Positions 34,680-45,934 of a stretch of 64,000 nucleotides of DNA are shown piece after piece (positions within the stretch are counted from its first letter, which is position 1; each line of letters opens with the position of its first letter). The notes under the pieces were generated by a model. The model did not search any database, was not told the DNA's origin, and worked only from the letters and a program-made list of their open reading frames with translations. Source of the DNA: Artemia franciscana (Eukaryota > Arthropoda > Branchiopoda > Anostraca > Artemiidae); NCBI RefSeq assembly GCF_032884065.1, contig NW_027062698.1:1-64000 (forward strand), read 5' to 3'. The translations under genes were made by a program, and so were the position numbers.

Positions 34680-36140
34680 TTAGCGTTTTTTATAAAAGCA
34701 TGGTTTAAGATAAATCTTAGGCAATTTGGCCTTATTACCAGTGCTTGTCACTTTTTTGAAAGCAGCAAAGAAAAAATGTGTATTTTCAACGTTCTTTTTC
34801 AAAAGCTTAAATCCAAACTTTTCTAAAGCTCTAAGAAATCCATCGATGTCGTTGCAACGGCTTGTAACCTCTGCTAGAAGAAGGAACCCCCCAACTTTCA
34901 AAACACGATTCGCTTCCATAATGAAATCACTAAGATTAGTACCCATTAAGGATAAACAGAATACTGCCAGGTCAACTGAGGCATTTTTTAGTGGAACATG
35001 AGCCATATCACAAGCTGTGACAAGGTCATTGTGAGCAACTAGATCAAAGGAGTAAACTTTTCTGTCGGGTAGCGATTTGGCAATTTGGGCATCTCCACAG
35101 CCAAAATCAGCAATATCCCCTTTTGGAAGCTTTTGTATATATTTCATAATTATATTCATGGGATTTGTTGGCCACTTGGCAACTTGAAGTTGAAATCCTT
35201 TATGGTACACATCAAAGGATTCAGGATCTTGCCTAAATTTTTTTAATGCATCTTCACTTGTAGAAGTGTACAAATATTCATTTAAATATCTAAACCGGGA
35301 CGATACCAGCTTTCCTCTCAAAGTATCACCATAGCTGGAACCAAAATTTTTAGCTCGCTTTGACTCATGAGACATCAACTCGGGTTCTACTCCTGCAAAA
35401 CTTGCAGAGTTTTCTTCTGCTCCTTCATCAGCAACTACTTTGTCACCATTTTTTCTGTTCCTTTTCTTCCTTTTATTTCTTCTGGTTTCTTCACTAAGAT
35501 TTTGAATAGAGGCTGAACTATTACCACCTAAACTGTCAGCCTCAAGAGATTTGTTTTCAGAATATGCAGCATCATTTTCCACAAAAGAATAGTCTTGTAT
35601 TCCTTTATTCATTGCTATTTTATTAGAAATATTTTCTATTTTTTTCATTTTCCTTTTTTTACCTTTATTATTATTATTATTTTGAAACAAAGATGACTTA
35701 CTATTGTCAGTTAAATTGTCGGCGCTGTAGTTTTTCTCCTCAACAGGGACAATTTCCATGTTGTTACTACCACTGAATTCACTTACACTACTGTCAAAAA
35801 GCTTTGTTTCAAAATCTTTATGTTCTCTATTTTTATTCCTTTTTAAATCTTTATTGCTTTTGCCTTGACGATGATCTACAGATTCATTTTGTTCATTTTT
35901 GTTTTCATTCGCCACAATTTCCTTTTTCAAATTCTGGATTTTCTTCTTTTCTCTTGTACTGTTTTTCATAGTTTCTTCGTTTCCTGGTTCCTCTGGGATA
36001 ACTATTGGAGCTCTGTTTGTTTTATTCTTCACTTTCTTAGCTTTTTTACCACTGCTAGCATCATTTTTCTCAATGGATATGGCACTTGCATTCAAAGAAC
36101 TTAAACTGTCAGCACCAGGCCAATCTGGTTCCTCAAACAT
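34680..36140 (-). CDS. RRP8: Ribosomal RNA-processing protein 8 (nucleolar Rossmann-fold methyltransferase)
   Basis: The family uses S-adenosylmethionine to methylate N1 of an adenine in large-subunit rRNA in the nucleolus; the animal protein (nucleomethylin) also takes part in rDNA silencing. The frame is one uninterrupted 486-codon stretch. Residues 1-273 are Lys/Asn/Ser-rich, low complexity, with basic clusters that suit nucleolar targeting. The conserved domain is residues 274-486: RFRYLNEYLY (about 282-291), FDVYHKGFQLQVAKWP, the SAM-binding loop ADFGCGD (344-350), CDMAHVPL (377-384), VFCLSLMGTNL (393-403), EANRVLKVGG, and the KPCFYKKR terminus typical of RRP8. The ATG at 36140 follows an in-frame TAG four codons upstream, so it is the first usable start. 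TTTTCAG just before the start could be an acceptor for a 5' UTR intron. An ATTAAA lies about 15 nt after the stop. Looks intact and is the only convincing host gene here. Confidence 0.96.
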   Translation of the reverse strand: MFEEPDWPGADSLSSLNASAISIEKNDASSGKKAKKVKNKTNRAPIVIPEEPGNEETMKNSTREKKKIQNLKKEIVANENKNEQNESVDHRQGKSNKDLKRNKNREHKDFETKLFDSSVSEFSGSNNMEIVPVEEKNYSADNLTDNSKSSLFQNNNNNKGKKRKMKKIENISNKIAMNKGIQDYSFVENDAAYSENKSLEADSLGGNSSASIQNLSEETRRNKRKKRNRKNGDKVVADEGAEENSASFAGVEPELMSHESKRAKNFGSSYGDTLRGKLVSSRFRYLNEYLYTSTSEDALKKFRQDPESFDVYHKGFQLQVAKWPTNPMNIIMKYIQKLPKGDIADFGCGDAQIAKSLPDRKVYSFDLVAHNDLVTACDMAHVPLKNASVDLAVFCLSLMGTNLSDFIMEANRVLKVGGFLLLAEVTSRCNDIDGFLRALEKFGFKLLKKNVENTHFFFAAFKKVTSTGNKAKLPKIYLKPCFYKKR

Positions 36141-36718
36141 GGTAGCTGAAAACTAAAATGTCTTACAAATTTTGATCAAGATTGTTCTACACTAATACTT
36201 ATTTTTAATTTGCAGTGGCTAAGTCTGGCAACCAATTTCACCGTCATACATATAAAAACAGCTTCCCACAAATCAAATCCAGCATTGGGGTGCTTAGGCA
36301 TTTGACAGACTCCAGGTATTTCAGGGGAGGCGGTCTGGCAGATTTTCTAGGGATAAGGGTCGGGCGCTTTGCACAAAGGCCGTTTTAACTAGAAATCATC
36401 CAACATATCATACATTCAATATTTTCCGTCTAAATTTTTACACTAAGTCATCAAACAATATTTGGAAATAAATTTTAAATTCAGAAGGTAAGCTTAATTT
36501 GCTTTTCCTTAAGAAATTCTTAAGGACAAATATTGATATGACAAAGCCTAGTTGCTCATGTCTGGGCTCCAATCTAGGAATTTGCCATTTGAGAAGGGTT
36601 TTTGGAGCCATATGGATGCTGAATCCAGCATTACCTTTTTTATTGTTTCTGGTCCTTTTTTTTCCTGCAATTTTTATACTTGGCTGTCACAATCACACTG
36701 AAATATTAGAAATATGGT
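36141..36718. other. RRP8 upstream region
   Basis: No recognised gene or repeat. It should hold the RRP8 promoter and perhaps a first non-coding exon, but I see no TATA or initiator match clear enough to call. Confidence 0.4.
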
Positions 36719-36955
36719 ATATGAAATGTTAATATAACATTTGCAAAGTACAAGGGTATGCAAATTGGAAGTACACATTGAAAGTACAAGGGTATGCAAA
36801 TGAACACTCAGGCAGTTTAATAGAACATCTAGTCTATATGAAATGTTAATATAACATTTGCAAAGTACAAGGGTATGCAAATTGAAAGTAGACATTGAAA
36901 GTACAAGGGTATGCAAATGAACACTCAGGCAGTTTAATAGAACATCTAGTCTATA
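36719..36955. repeat. 118-bp tandem duplication
   Basis: Two near-identical copies, about 36719-36836 and 36837-36955, each holding AAATGTTAATATAACATTTG followed twice by AAAGTACAAGGGTATGCAAA at 60-bp spacing. The apparent 115-codon minus frame is a product of the repeat. Confidence 0.9.
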
Positions 36956-37600
36956 CTTATATGATGTGATTACAACACTTGGAGAATATTTAACACTTTT
37001 TTGAAATAGAGCTTGTGACACAATGTGTTTTAACTTTTTTATTTGAAAGCAAATTCGAAAAACAAAAGTGAAAAAATATACTTTTTATACATAAAAGTTA
37101 AATTGTTTAACACAGTAAAAAAAACAAATTTTATCAAGGTTGAATAAGAAATAAAAAAATTTATGTAGAAGCAAGATGAAAATGCAGCAAAACATGCAAT
37201 ACATGCAATGCAGATGTGCTACTATTCATATTTTACAGCTAAATTACAAAAATTCAGATACATTTTAAAAACAGCAGATATTACAATTTTTTTGTCCATT
37301 CAATAGAGAGAAATTATGATTCAAAGATTTCAACATCTATGAACGCTGTCATTCCACAAATACTTTATTTCAATGTATACGACAGGGTTTTCACGCACAG
37401 TTGATTATATCATCTGGTCTAGAAGAAGTTGTTAAAACTACATGTCAAAAGTTACTTAATAAAATAGCGGTTTAATTCTAAAAAACGAAAATTGATTTTA
37501 ATTTATGACTCATTTTCCTGAATTCTTTGAAACCTTACAAATCAAAATTTAGCAAAGGTATAAAATTCAATACGCTTTTCCTGTGCTTTCTTTGTATTGT
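36956..37600. other. Unassigned AT-rich DNA
   Basis: Nothing recognised. Confidence 0.35.
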
Positions 37601-38149
37601 AAATCTATTCCTGAAAGTTTCATTTTTTCAACATAAAGTCTGTCTTAGTTCTTCAAAGACTACTGTCTATTGGAGGGGGAAGGAGTGATGGACATGTCCC
37701 AATGATCAGCCCTGAGCATAGCTTAGGCTCTGAATGTAGCTGATTCCTGAAAGTTTCACTCACCTAACTATACTATTAAGATACTTTTAGAAACAGAACT
37801 ACAGCCTGATAGAGGTCCAAAAAAAGTGTTTTGACCCTTATATAGTTGGCTAAACCCTCATTTATACGGTTTTATATTTGACTTGAAATCCTACTCAAAT
37901 CCTTGGAATTGTATTTTCAAAACCTAGAGCCACAGAAAAGTTGACTCAAACCAAAGTTGAGGAAAAATAACTTTCTCGATAGTTAAGTCAGGTGTTAACT
38001 TATCTTCCATGTAATTTGCTAAGTCTCAGAAAACAAGGTAAAGTCATAGTAGAGGGGCGTCTTGCTAACTTGGAAAGCTAAGTTATGCAAATGAAACTTT
38101 TAAGAATGAATCAACGACCAAAAAAAAAACCTAAGAAAGTGTTACCAAG
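37601..38149. repeat. Possible degenerate D-related segment
   Basis: Words such as TTCCTGAAAGTTTCACTCACC and TTTTCAAAACCTAGAGCCACAG correspond to sequences at 45300-45540 within the inverted-repeat element there. Too diverged to give boundaries. Confidence 0.35.
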
Positions 38150-39995
38150 CTACTATCTTAACCCTTTCCTTACTTTTAGGGCTTAGAAAATTGCATAGAT
38201 CTTATGCCTATGCCTATATAAATTTCAGCAGGATTTTAAAGTCATGTCAAGGTTTTTACATGCATCTAAGAAACAGCTTTTGAAAACTTTAAAAACTTAC
38301 AAATCAGGATTAAGCAACTGTATCAGGTTCTAAACACTTTCCTTGTGCCTCATTTGAGCAGCACATCTATCTCTCAAGGTTTTAATTTTATAACACAAAG
38401 AATAGAAAATCCATTAAAGGCCAGTGCCTTTTAGAGGGAGAAGGATTAGAGGTAAGTACTTCAAAACACCTTCCTAGGAGGCCCTGGGTTGAGCTGTGAG
38501 AGTTGCATTAACCATCCTAAACCACTAATCTAGAACTTTATGTTTTTAGTTTCTTTCTATTTTATTTCTTTCCTATAAGAACCGTTAACCACAAATTTAA
38601 CTAAATTACAGCCAAAGGCCTACACGGAACAATAATCCACATTGGATAAATAAAGAATAAATTTGCATAAGCCCCTGGAAGCAAGGAAAGTTTTGTATTG
38701 TTTTTAAAAATAGAGCGTAAAGAGCGAGGCGTTGAGAAGGGGATACCCCCTTTCATATACGGAATAATTTCTGTTCGCTTCAAGTTTTAATGTTGCTCCT
38801 TACTTCCAGTAGAAAAAACTTGTTTTTTTTATTTAATTTCTGATCGTTTTTAAATATGCCAAGAAATCTGACCCCACCTCCACGAAGAAACCCTCTCACC
38901 ATGGAAATATCCTCTAGACAATCCAATCCCAGCGAAAATTTACCCTGGACAATTACTCTTAACCAATCCGCGCGTAAAACCGAGACAAAAAAGAGAAAGC
39001 AAGACCCATAAAAATAAATTTGTATAAGAATTCTGGCACATTCCCGCAGTGTAAAATTTCCCCTGACAAATTCACTTCTGTCACCATGGAGAATTCCCCC
39101 GTAGATAAACCCCCAGCAGAAAATTTGCCCTCCCTCCACCCGAAAATGTATGCATGCATCCCAATAACAAATGCTTATAACTTAAAGACCTTTCCCCTGG
39201 GGCTGTGGGGGAGGGTCATGTTATAGCTAAAGGCATAGTTATTGAACCTTTCAACTATGATGAACAAAATGGCTTTCTCAAAATTTTGATCGGAAGATTG
39301 GGAAAAGTGGCGGTAGAGGTGGCCTAGTTGCCCTCTAATTTTTGTTCACTTAAAAAAGTACTATAACTTTTAATTTCTATTCGAATGAGCCCCCTTCTGA
39401 TATTCTAGAACCACTGGGTCAATACGATCACCCCTGGAAAAAAAAAACATGCATCCATAATTTTTCTTCTGGCAAAAATACAAAATGCCATATTTTTGGA
39501 GATAGGAGCTTGAAGCTTCTACACCAGGGTTCTCCAATATGCTGAATCTGACGGCGTGATTTTCATTAAAATTTCATGACTTTTAGGGGGTGTTTCTCCC
39601 TTTTTCCGAAATAAGGCAAATTTTTTCAGACTCATAACTTTTGATGGGTAGGACTAAACTTGATGAAACTTATATTTTTAAAATCAGCATAAAAATCGGT
39701 TCTTTTGATGTATCTATTTGTATCAAAATTCTGTTTTTTAGGGTTTCGGTTGCTATTGAGCCGGATTGCTCCATACTTACAGTTCGCTACCACAAACTGT
39801 TTGATTCCATTTCTAACAGATCTGACATTTTTTACTATCAGATATAATTTAATGGTTTTAACAGGTCAAGAAACCTGTTCATAAAAAAAAAAAACTTCCA
39901 TATATGCAAAACAACAGAGAAATATACTAGACAAATATATTAAAGGTGTTTAATGTAAATATTAAAAGGTGTTTAAAGAAGTGATTTAAGGACAG
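38150..39995. repeat. 1.82-kb segmental tandem duplication, copy 1
   Basis: Starts CTACTATCTTAACCCTTTCC and is repeated at 40022 onward with a constant offset of about 1818 bp over most of its length (for example GAGCGTAAAGAGCGAGGCGT at 38713 and 40531). Copies look very similar, with only scattered substitutions and small indels, so the event is recent. Copy 1 has about 60 bp near 38190-38250 that is missing in copy 2. Confidence 0.93.
38690..39810 (+). mobile_element. T/M element, copy 4a
   Basis: Right half of a T terminus (GCGTAAAGAGCGAGGCGTTG, then CTGTTCGCTTCAAGTTTTAA) without its inverted partner, then the M core: GAACAAAATGGCTTTCTCAA at about 39261, GGTGGCCTAGTTGCCCTCTA, GAGCCCCCTTCTGA, and the end CGCTACCACAAACTGTTTGA at about 39785-39804. 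Lies inside duplication copy 1. Confidence 0.85.
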
Positions 39996-40021
39996 GATGA
40001 ACATAACCCTTTCCTTACTTT

Positions 40022-41815
40022 CCTTACTACTATCTTAACCCTTTCATTACTTTTAGGGCTTAATGTCAAGGTTCTTACATGCATCTAAGAAACAGCTTTT
40101 GAAATCTTTAAAAACTTACAAATCAGGATGGAGCAACTGTATCAGGTTCTAAACACTTTCCTTGTGCCTCATTTGAGCAGCACATCTATCTCTCAAGGTT
40201 TTAATTTTATAATACAAAGAATAGAAAATCCATTAAAGGTCAGTGCCTTTTAGAGGGAGAAGGATTAGAGGTAAGTACTTCAAACTCCTTCCAAGGAGGC
40301 CCTGGGTTCAGCCGTGAGAGTTGCATTAACCATCCTAAACCACTAATCTAGAACTTCATGTTTTTAGTTTCTTTCTATTTTATTTCTTTCCTATAAGAAC
40401 CGTTAACCACGAATTTAACTAAATTACAGCCATAGGCCTACACGGAACAATAATCCACATTGGATAAATAAAGAATAAATTTGCATAAGCCCCTGGAAGC
40501 AAGGAAAGTTTTTTATTGTTTTTAAAAATAGAGCGTAAAGAGCGAGGCGTTGAGAAGGGGATACCCCCTTTCATATACGGAATAATTTCTGTTCGCTTCA
40601 AGTTTTAATGTTGCTCCTTACTTCCAGTAGAAAAAAACTTGTTTTTTTATTTAATTTCTGATCGTTTTTTTAAATATGCCAAGAAATCTGACCCCACCTC
40701 CACGAAGAAACCCTCTCACCATGGAAATATCCTCTAGACAATCCAATCCCAGCGAAAATTTACCCTGGACAATTACTCTTAACCAATCCGCGCGTAAAAC
40801 CGAGACAAAAAAGAGAAAGCAAGACCCATAAAAATAATTTTGTATAAGAATTCTGGCACATTCCCGCAGTGTGAAATTTCCCCTGACAAATTCACTTCTG
40901 TCACCATGGAGAATTTTCCCGTAGATAGACCCCCAGCAGAAAATTTGCCCTCCCTCCACCCGAAAATGTATGCATGCATCCCAATAACAAATACTTATAA
41001 CTTAAAGACCTTTCCCCTGGGGCTGTGGGGGAGGGTCATGTTATACCCAAAGGCATAGTTATTGAGCCTTTCAACTATGATGAACAAAATGGCTTTCTCA
41101 AAATTTTGATCGGAAGATTGGGAAAAGTGGCGGTAGAGGTGGCCTAGTTGCCCTCTAATTTTTTTTCACTTAAAAATGTACTAGAACTTTTAATTTCCAT
41201 TCGAATGAGCCCCCTTCTGATATTCTAGAACCACTCGGTCGCTACGATCACCCCTGGAAAAAAAACAAAACAACATGCATCCATAATCTTTCTTCTGACA
41301 AAAATACAAAATGCCATATTTTTGGAGATAGGAGCTTGAAGCTTCTACAGCAGGGTTCTCCGATATGCTGAATCTGACGGCGTGATTTTCATTAAAATGT
41401 CATGACTTTTAGGGGGTGTTTCTCCCTTTTTCCGAAAATAAGGCAAATTTTTTCAGACTCATAGCTTTCGATTGGTAGGACCAAACTTGATGAAACTTAT
41501 ATTTTTAAAATCAGCATAAAAATCCGGTTCTTTTAATGTATCTATTTGTATCAAAATTCTGTTTTTTAGGGTTTCGGTTACTATTGAGCCGGGTTGCTCC
41601 ATACTTACAGTTCGCTACCACAAACTTTTGATTCCATTTCTAACAGATCTGACATTTTTTACTATCAGATATAATTTAATGGTTTTAACAGGTCAAGAAA
41701 CCTGTTCATAAAGAAAAAAAACTTCCATATATGCAAAACAACAGAGAAATATACTAGATAAATATATTAAAGGTGTTTAATTAAAGAAGTGATTTAAGGA
41801 CAGGATGAACATACT
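40022..41815. repeat. 1.82-kb segmental tandem duplication, copy 2
   Basis: Partner of 38150-39995. It ends with ACAGGATGAACATACTAGCC; copy 1 ends at the same ACAGGATGAACATA before a short CCTTTCCTTACT repeat that forms the junction. Confidence 0.93.
40508..41634 (+). mobile_element. T/M element, copy 4b
   Basis: Duplicated partner of copy 4a with the same truncation of the T terminus, so it arose by the segmental duplication and not by a second insertion. Confidence 0.85.
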
Positions 41816-42235
41816 AGCCAATTGAATTCCTGAATTCCAATCAATTCACTCACAAATGATTACCTGATTACCTTAAATGACAATTGTCAGCGAAATAAGG
41901 TGGCAATGGCCTCCTGTAGATTTCTTGCTAGTGGCGGTGTGACAACTTGGGTTTAAGTTTGAGTCTCAATTGAGCTTCCAGTTAATGTTCATTTAATCTT
42001 TGTCAACCTTAGTTTTGAATGAGCCTATAGTTGCTGTCTGGGCTTTTTTTTTTTTTCAACCACTCCACAGTGACACTGCTCTAACACTTGTTGCTCTCTT
42101 CTTCAAGACCAGGGGATATGGATTTTTTGCACTGGTGTCTAGTTCATCATAGGCAGCGCAATAGCACTGCCTAAGTAATGAGCAATGTGGGCACAATGGA
42201 CTATTTTTTTAAGACCAGGGCACTTCATATTAAAG
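41816..42235. other. Unassigned DNA
   Basis: Nothing recognised apart from a short poly-T run at 42045-42057. Confidence 0.35.
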
Positions 42236-44805
42236 GAGTTGACGTAAGAACTTCGAAAAGGGCTCATTTGATTGGAAATTGAAAAGGCTAGTGCCCTCTT
42301 TAATAGTTGAAAGTGATCAGAGATCAACTAACACCCTTTCCCCAAACACGTCCAATCAAAATTTTGAGATAGCCATTTTGTTCAACGTAGTTGAAAGGTC
42401 CATAAATTATGTTTTTAAGGATGGCAACTCCTCCATAGCTCTCAGGGCAAGGGTTGTAAGTTTGTCCTGGGGGCATATAAGGTATAAATAGAAAAGGTGA
42501 TTGTATAAATCTCGGAGGGGACTCATTGGATCTGTAATGAGAAGTTCTAGTGCCCTTTTTAAGATTCAGAGTGATCAGAGGGTGGATATCCCCTCCCCCC
42601 ACACACATTTCATATTTTCCCTAAATGCACCTGATAGAAATTTTGAGATTACCATTTGTTGTTGTAGTAACTTCAAAAAAGACTCATTTGAATGAAAATT
42701 GAAAGGGATTGTGCCCTTTTTAATAATCAAAAGTGATTGGAGGGCAACAACCCCTCCCCCACGCCCACCATTTCCCTAAGCACATCCAATCAATATTCTG
42801 AGATAGCCATTTTATTCAAGTAGTTGAAAGGTCTCGAAACTATGTCTTTGAGGATGACAATCCCCCATGGCCCTCAGGGCAAGGGTTGTAAATTATGACC
42901 TGGGGGCATATAAGGCTTATAAAGAAAGAGTGATCATAAAACTTCAGAGGAGGCTTATTGGATTGGTAATCAGAAGATTCAATGCCCTTTATGAGATTCA
43001 GAGTGGTTGAAGGGTAGATATCCCCCCACACCTCATATTTTCCCAAAATGCATCTGATAAAAATTTTGATATGGCCACTTGTTGTCATAGAAACTTCAAA
43101 AAAGGCTCATTCGATTGGAAATCGAAGGGACTAGTGCCCCTTTTACTATTCAAAAATTATAGGGGGCAACTAGCCCCCCTCACATGCCCACAATTTCCCC
43201 AAACACATCTAATCAAACATTTTGCGCCCCCCCCCTGCTCAAAGCCCTCAGGGCAAGGGTTGTAAGTTATTCCCTTGGGGTATATAAGGTTTTTACAGAA
43301 AAGGGTGGCCATACAAACATCTGAAGGGGCTCATTGGATTGGTAATCGGAATTTCTAGTACCTTTTACAAGATTCAGAGTGATTGGGGGGTGGATAACCC
43401 CTCCCTCATATTTTCCTGAAATGTATCTGATAGAAATTTTGAGATGGCCATCTGCTGTTGTAGAAACTTTGAAATAGGCTCATTTGATTGGAAATCAAGG
43501 GGCTAGTGCCCCTTTTAGTTGTCAAAAGTGATTGGAGGGCAACCTACCACCCCCCTCCAACTCTCACCATCTCCAAAAACACATCCAATCAAACTTTTTA
43601 GATATCCATTTTGTTCAGTATAGTTAATAGACCCGGAAATTATGTCTTTGAGGATAACACACCCCTCCATAGCCCTCAGGGCAAGAGTTGTAAGTTATGA
43701 CCTGGGGACATATAAGGTTTTTTATAGAAAGGGAGGTTGTGTAAAGTTCAGAGGGCTCATTGGATTGTAATTAGAAGCTTTGGTACCCTTTTTAAGATTC
43801 AAAGTGATTGGAGGGTGGATAACACCCCACACACCTCATATTTTTTTCCAAAATGCATCTTATGGAAATTTTGAGGTAGCCATTTGTTCTTGTAAACTTC
43901 AAAAAGGCTCATTTGGCTGGAAATTGAAAGGGCCTATTTTAATAGTCAAAAGTGATTTGTGGTAACAAGCCCCCCCCCCCCCACCCATTCCCAAAACACA
44001 TCAAATCAAGATTGTGAGATAACCATTTTGTTCAGCAAATTAGAAAGGTCTAAAAACTATGTCTTTGAGGATGACCCCCCCCCCCCCTGAAGCCCTCAGT
44101 ATAAGGGTTGCAAGTTATGCTCCAAGGGCATATAAGGTTTTTATGGAGAAGGTAGTCATGTAAACTCCAGAGGGGACTCATTGGATTGGAAATCAGATCT
44201 CTTAATTCCCTTTTTAAGAGTCAGTGATCAGGGGGCAGCCCCCCTTGTTTTATTTTTTACAAAACCATCCAATAAAAATTTTGGGATAGCCATTTGTTCA
44301 AAAAGAGTTCAAAGTATAATAAGGTCTTTAGGGTGGGCAGAATCCCCCAGAGTGTAGGGTTAAGGGTTGTAAGTTATGCCCCAGGGGCATATAAGGTTTT
44401 TATGGAAGGGGTGGTCATGTGAACTTTAGAAAAGGCTCATTTGATTTAAAATGTATAGTTTTTAGTTCTCTTTCAAGAGTCAAACATGATGGAGAGCATC
44501 TGGCCCCCCTCCCTCACATCCTCTTTTCCCAAAACACATTCAATCAAAATTGTGAGACACCCATTTTGTTACCAATAGTCAAAAATCATAAAACAATGTT
44601 TTAGGGGGAACAAAATCACCCAGAGCCCATGGGCATGGGTTGTAAGTTATGCCTGGGGCGTATAAGGTTTTATGGAATGGGTAGTCACATAAATTTTGGA
44701 TGGGATGGAATTCTCATTCGATTGGAATTCAAATATTTTTAGTGCCCTTTTTAAGAGTCAAAATAGAATGTAAATCAGCCCCCCAAGCCTATCATATCCC
44801 AAAAG
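42236..44805 (-). repeat. Large M-module array with higher-order structure
   Basis: Eleven degenerate M modules. The marker around TTTTGAGATAGCCATTTTGT falls at about 42363, 42643, 42797, 43062, 43205, 43435, 43595, 43868, 44007, 44275 and 44549. The middle of the array alternates long and short steps, so that 42643-44007 has four dimers with a period near 370-430 bp; the short module lacks the GGGGGCATATAAGG part. The outer modules keep the simple period of about 270 bp. Runs of C at 43967-43982 and 44077-44087 are part of it. Confidence 0.85.
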
Positions 44806-44859
44806 CTGGGGGCAGCTACCTCCCCTCAGTTTTCCTGACATTAAATTCCTTTTATTTTA

Positions 44860-45640
44860 TGTAGTATTTGTGTATTATACCACCAACACTCAAGTAGAGA
44901 AGTTAGGTCAGTTAATCCTAATGAAAAATACCCAAACATGACAAAAATATAATACTTTAGAAACAAATTTGAGCTAGACATGGTAAAATTCTAGTTCAGC
45001 TACTTTTTGCTATCTTGGAAAGGGGTTAGGTTAGGAAAATAAAACTTTCAGGGATGGGTCTACAGAGTAGCCCATGTCCTAGGAAGGTAATTTCTCTCTA
45101 GAGGGCCGTGACCTTTGATGACCTTTAAAAATCCTTGTGTCATAAAAGTGAAACCTTGCAAAATAGATCTTCTGTTTCAATGAAGTACAATAAAGCTATT
45201 TTCAGCTTCAAACTTTGCTCAATTCCAATTTATGAGGTTTCAAATATCTGCAAATATGTTTCCTAAATTTAGAAAAAAACCTATTGATATGGCTTAAAAG
45301 TCTACTCAAATAGCAGGAGTTGCGTTTTCAGCACTAAAATCATAGAAAAAGAAAGTGATAACTAAAGATTAAGATAAAATGTTGTTTTGTCAAAAATTTC
45401 AATAGGCATAGATGTGTCAAGCAGGCAAATTTCTAAGGCTTAGAAATCAGAAGAGGTTAACATGAAAGCTTGGCAATACCTTCCCAGAGTAAGTTTTTGG
45501 CCCTGGATTCATCACTGAAAGTTTCATTTTCCTAACCAAATCCCTTTCCAAGATAGCAAAAAGTAGCTTAGAATTTTTCCCTAGATATTTGCACATTAGG
45601 GGGAGGGGGTAGCCTAACCCTGCTAGTAAATTTGTCATCG
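44860..45640. mobile_element. D-related inverted-repeat element
   Basis: AGCTACTTTTTGCTATCTTGGAAAGG at about 44998 (20-base core AGCTACTTTTTGCTATCTTG) is inverted at about 45540-45565, with GGTTAGGAAAATRAAACTTTCAG extending the arms to more than 60 bp. The left flank (ATACTTTAGAAACAAATTTG, about 44950) matches the D-type MITE at 14684-15036. The interior is non-coding. Confidence 0.6.
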
Positions 45641-45934
45641 TCCATATTATTGACTTACAAATAAAGTGAACATACCAGTCAATGCCTTTTTTTTAAGCTC
45701 TTTACAAATATAATAATCACTTCTATTGCAAATTCAAATTTAAGCCCTTTTTGAACTCTTGAAAATGACAAAAATATTTCTAGTTTTTGGGCATAAAAAA
45801 GGCTTAAAATAGCAAAACCTAACCTAACCATCCTACACCTTCTTCCATTGGCTTTCATATTTTCAATATTTTATTGAAAACACAGTCAATAATATGAACA
45901 ACAAAAATTTGCCACCCCACCCCCCTAATAATAA

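Noticed and set aside
38780-39139. 119- and 102-codon minus frames repeated at 38780 and 40651
   Set aside because: They sit in T/M elements and are alike only because the segment is duplicated; other T/M copies do not keep the frame.
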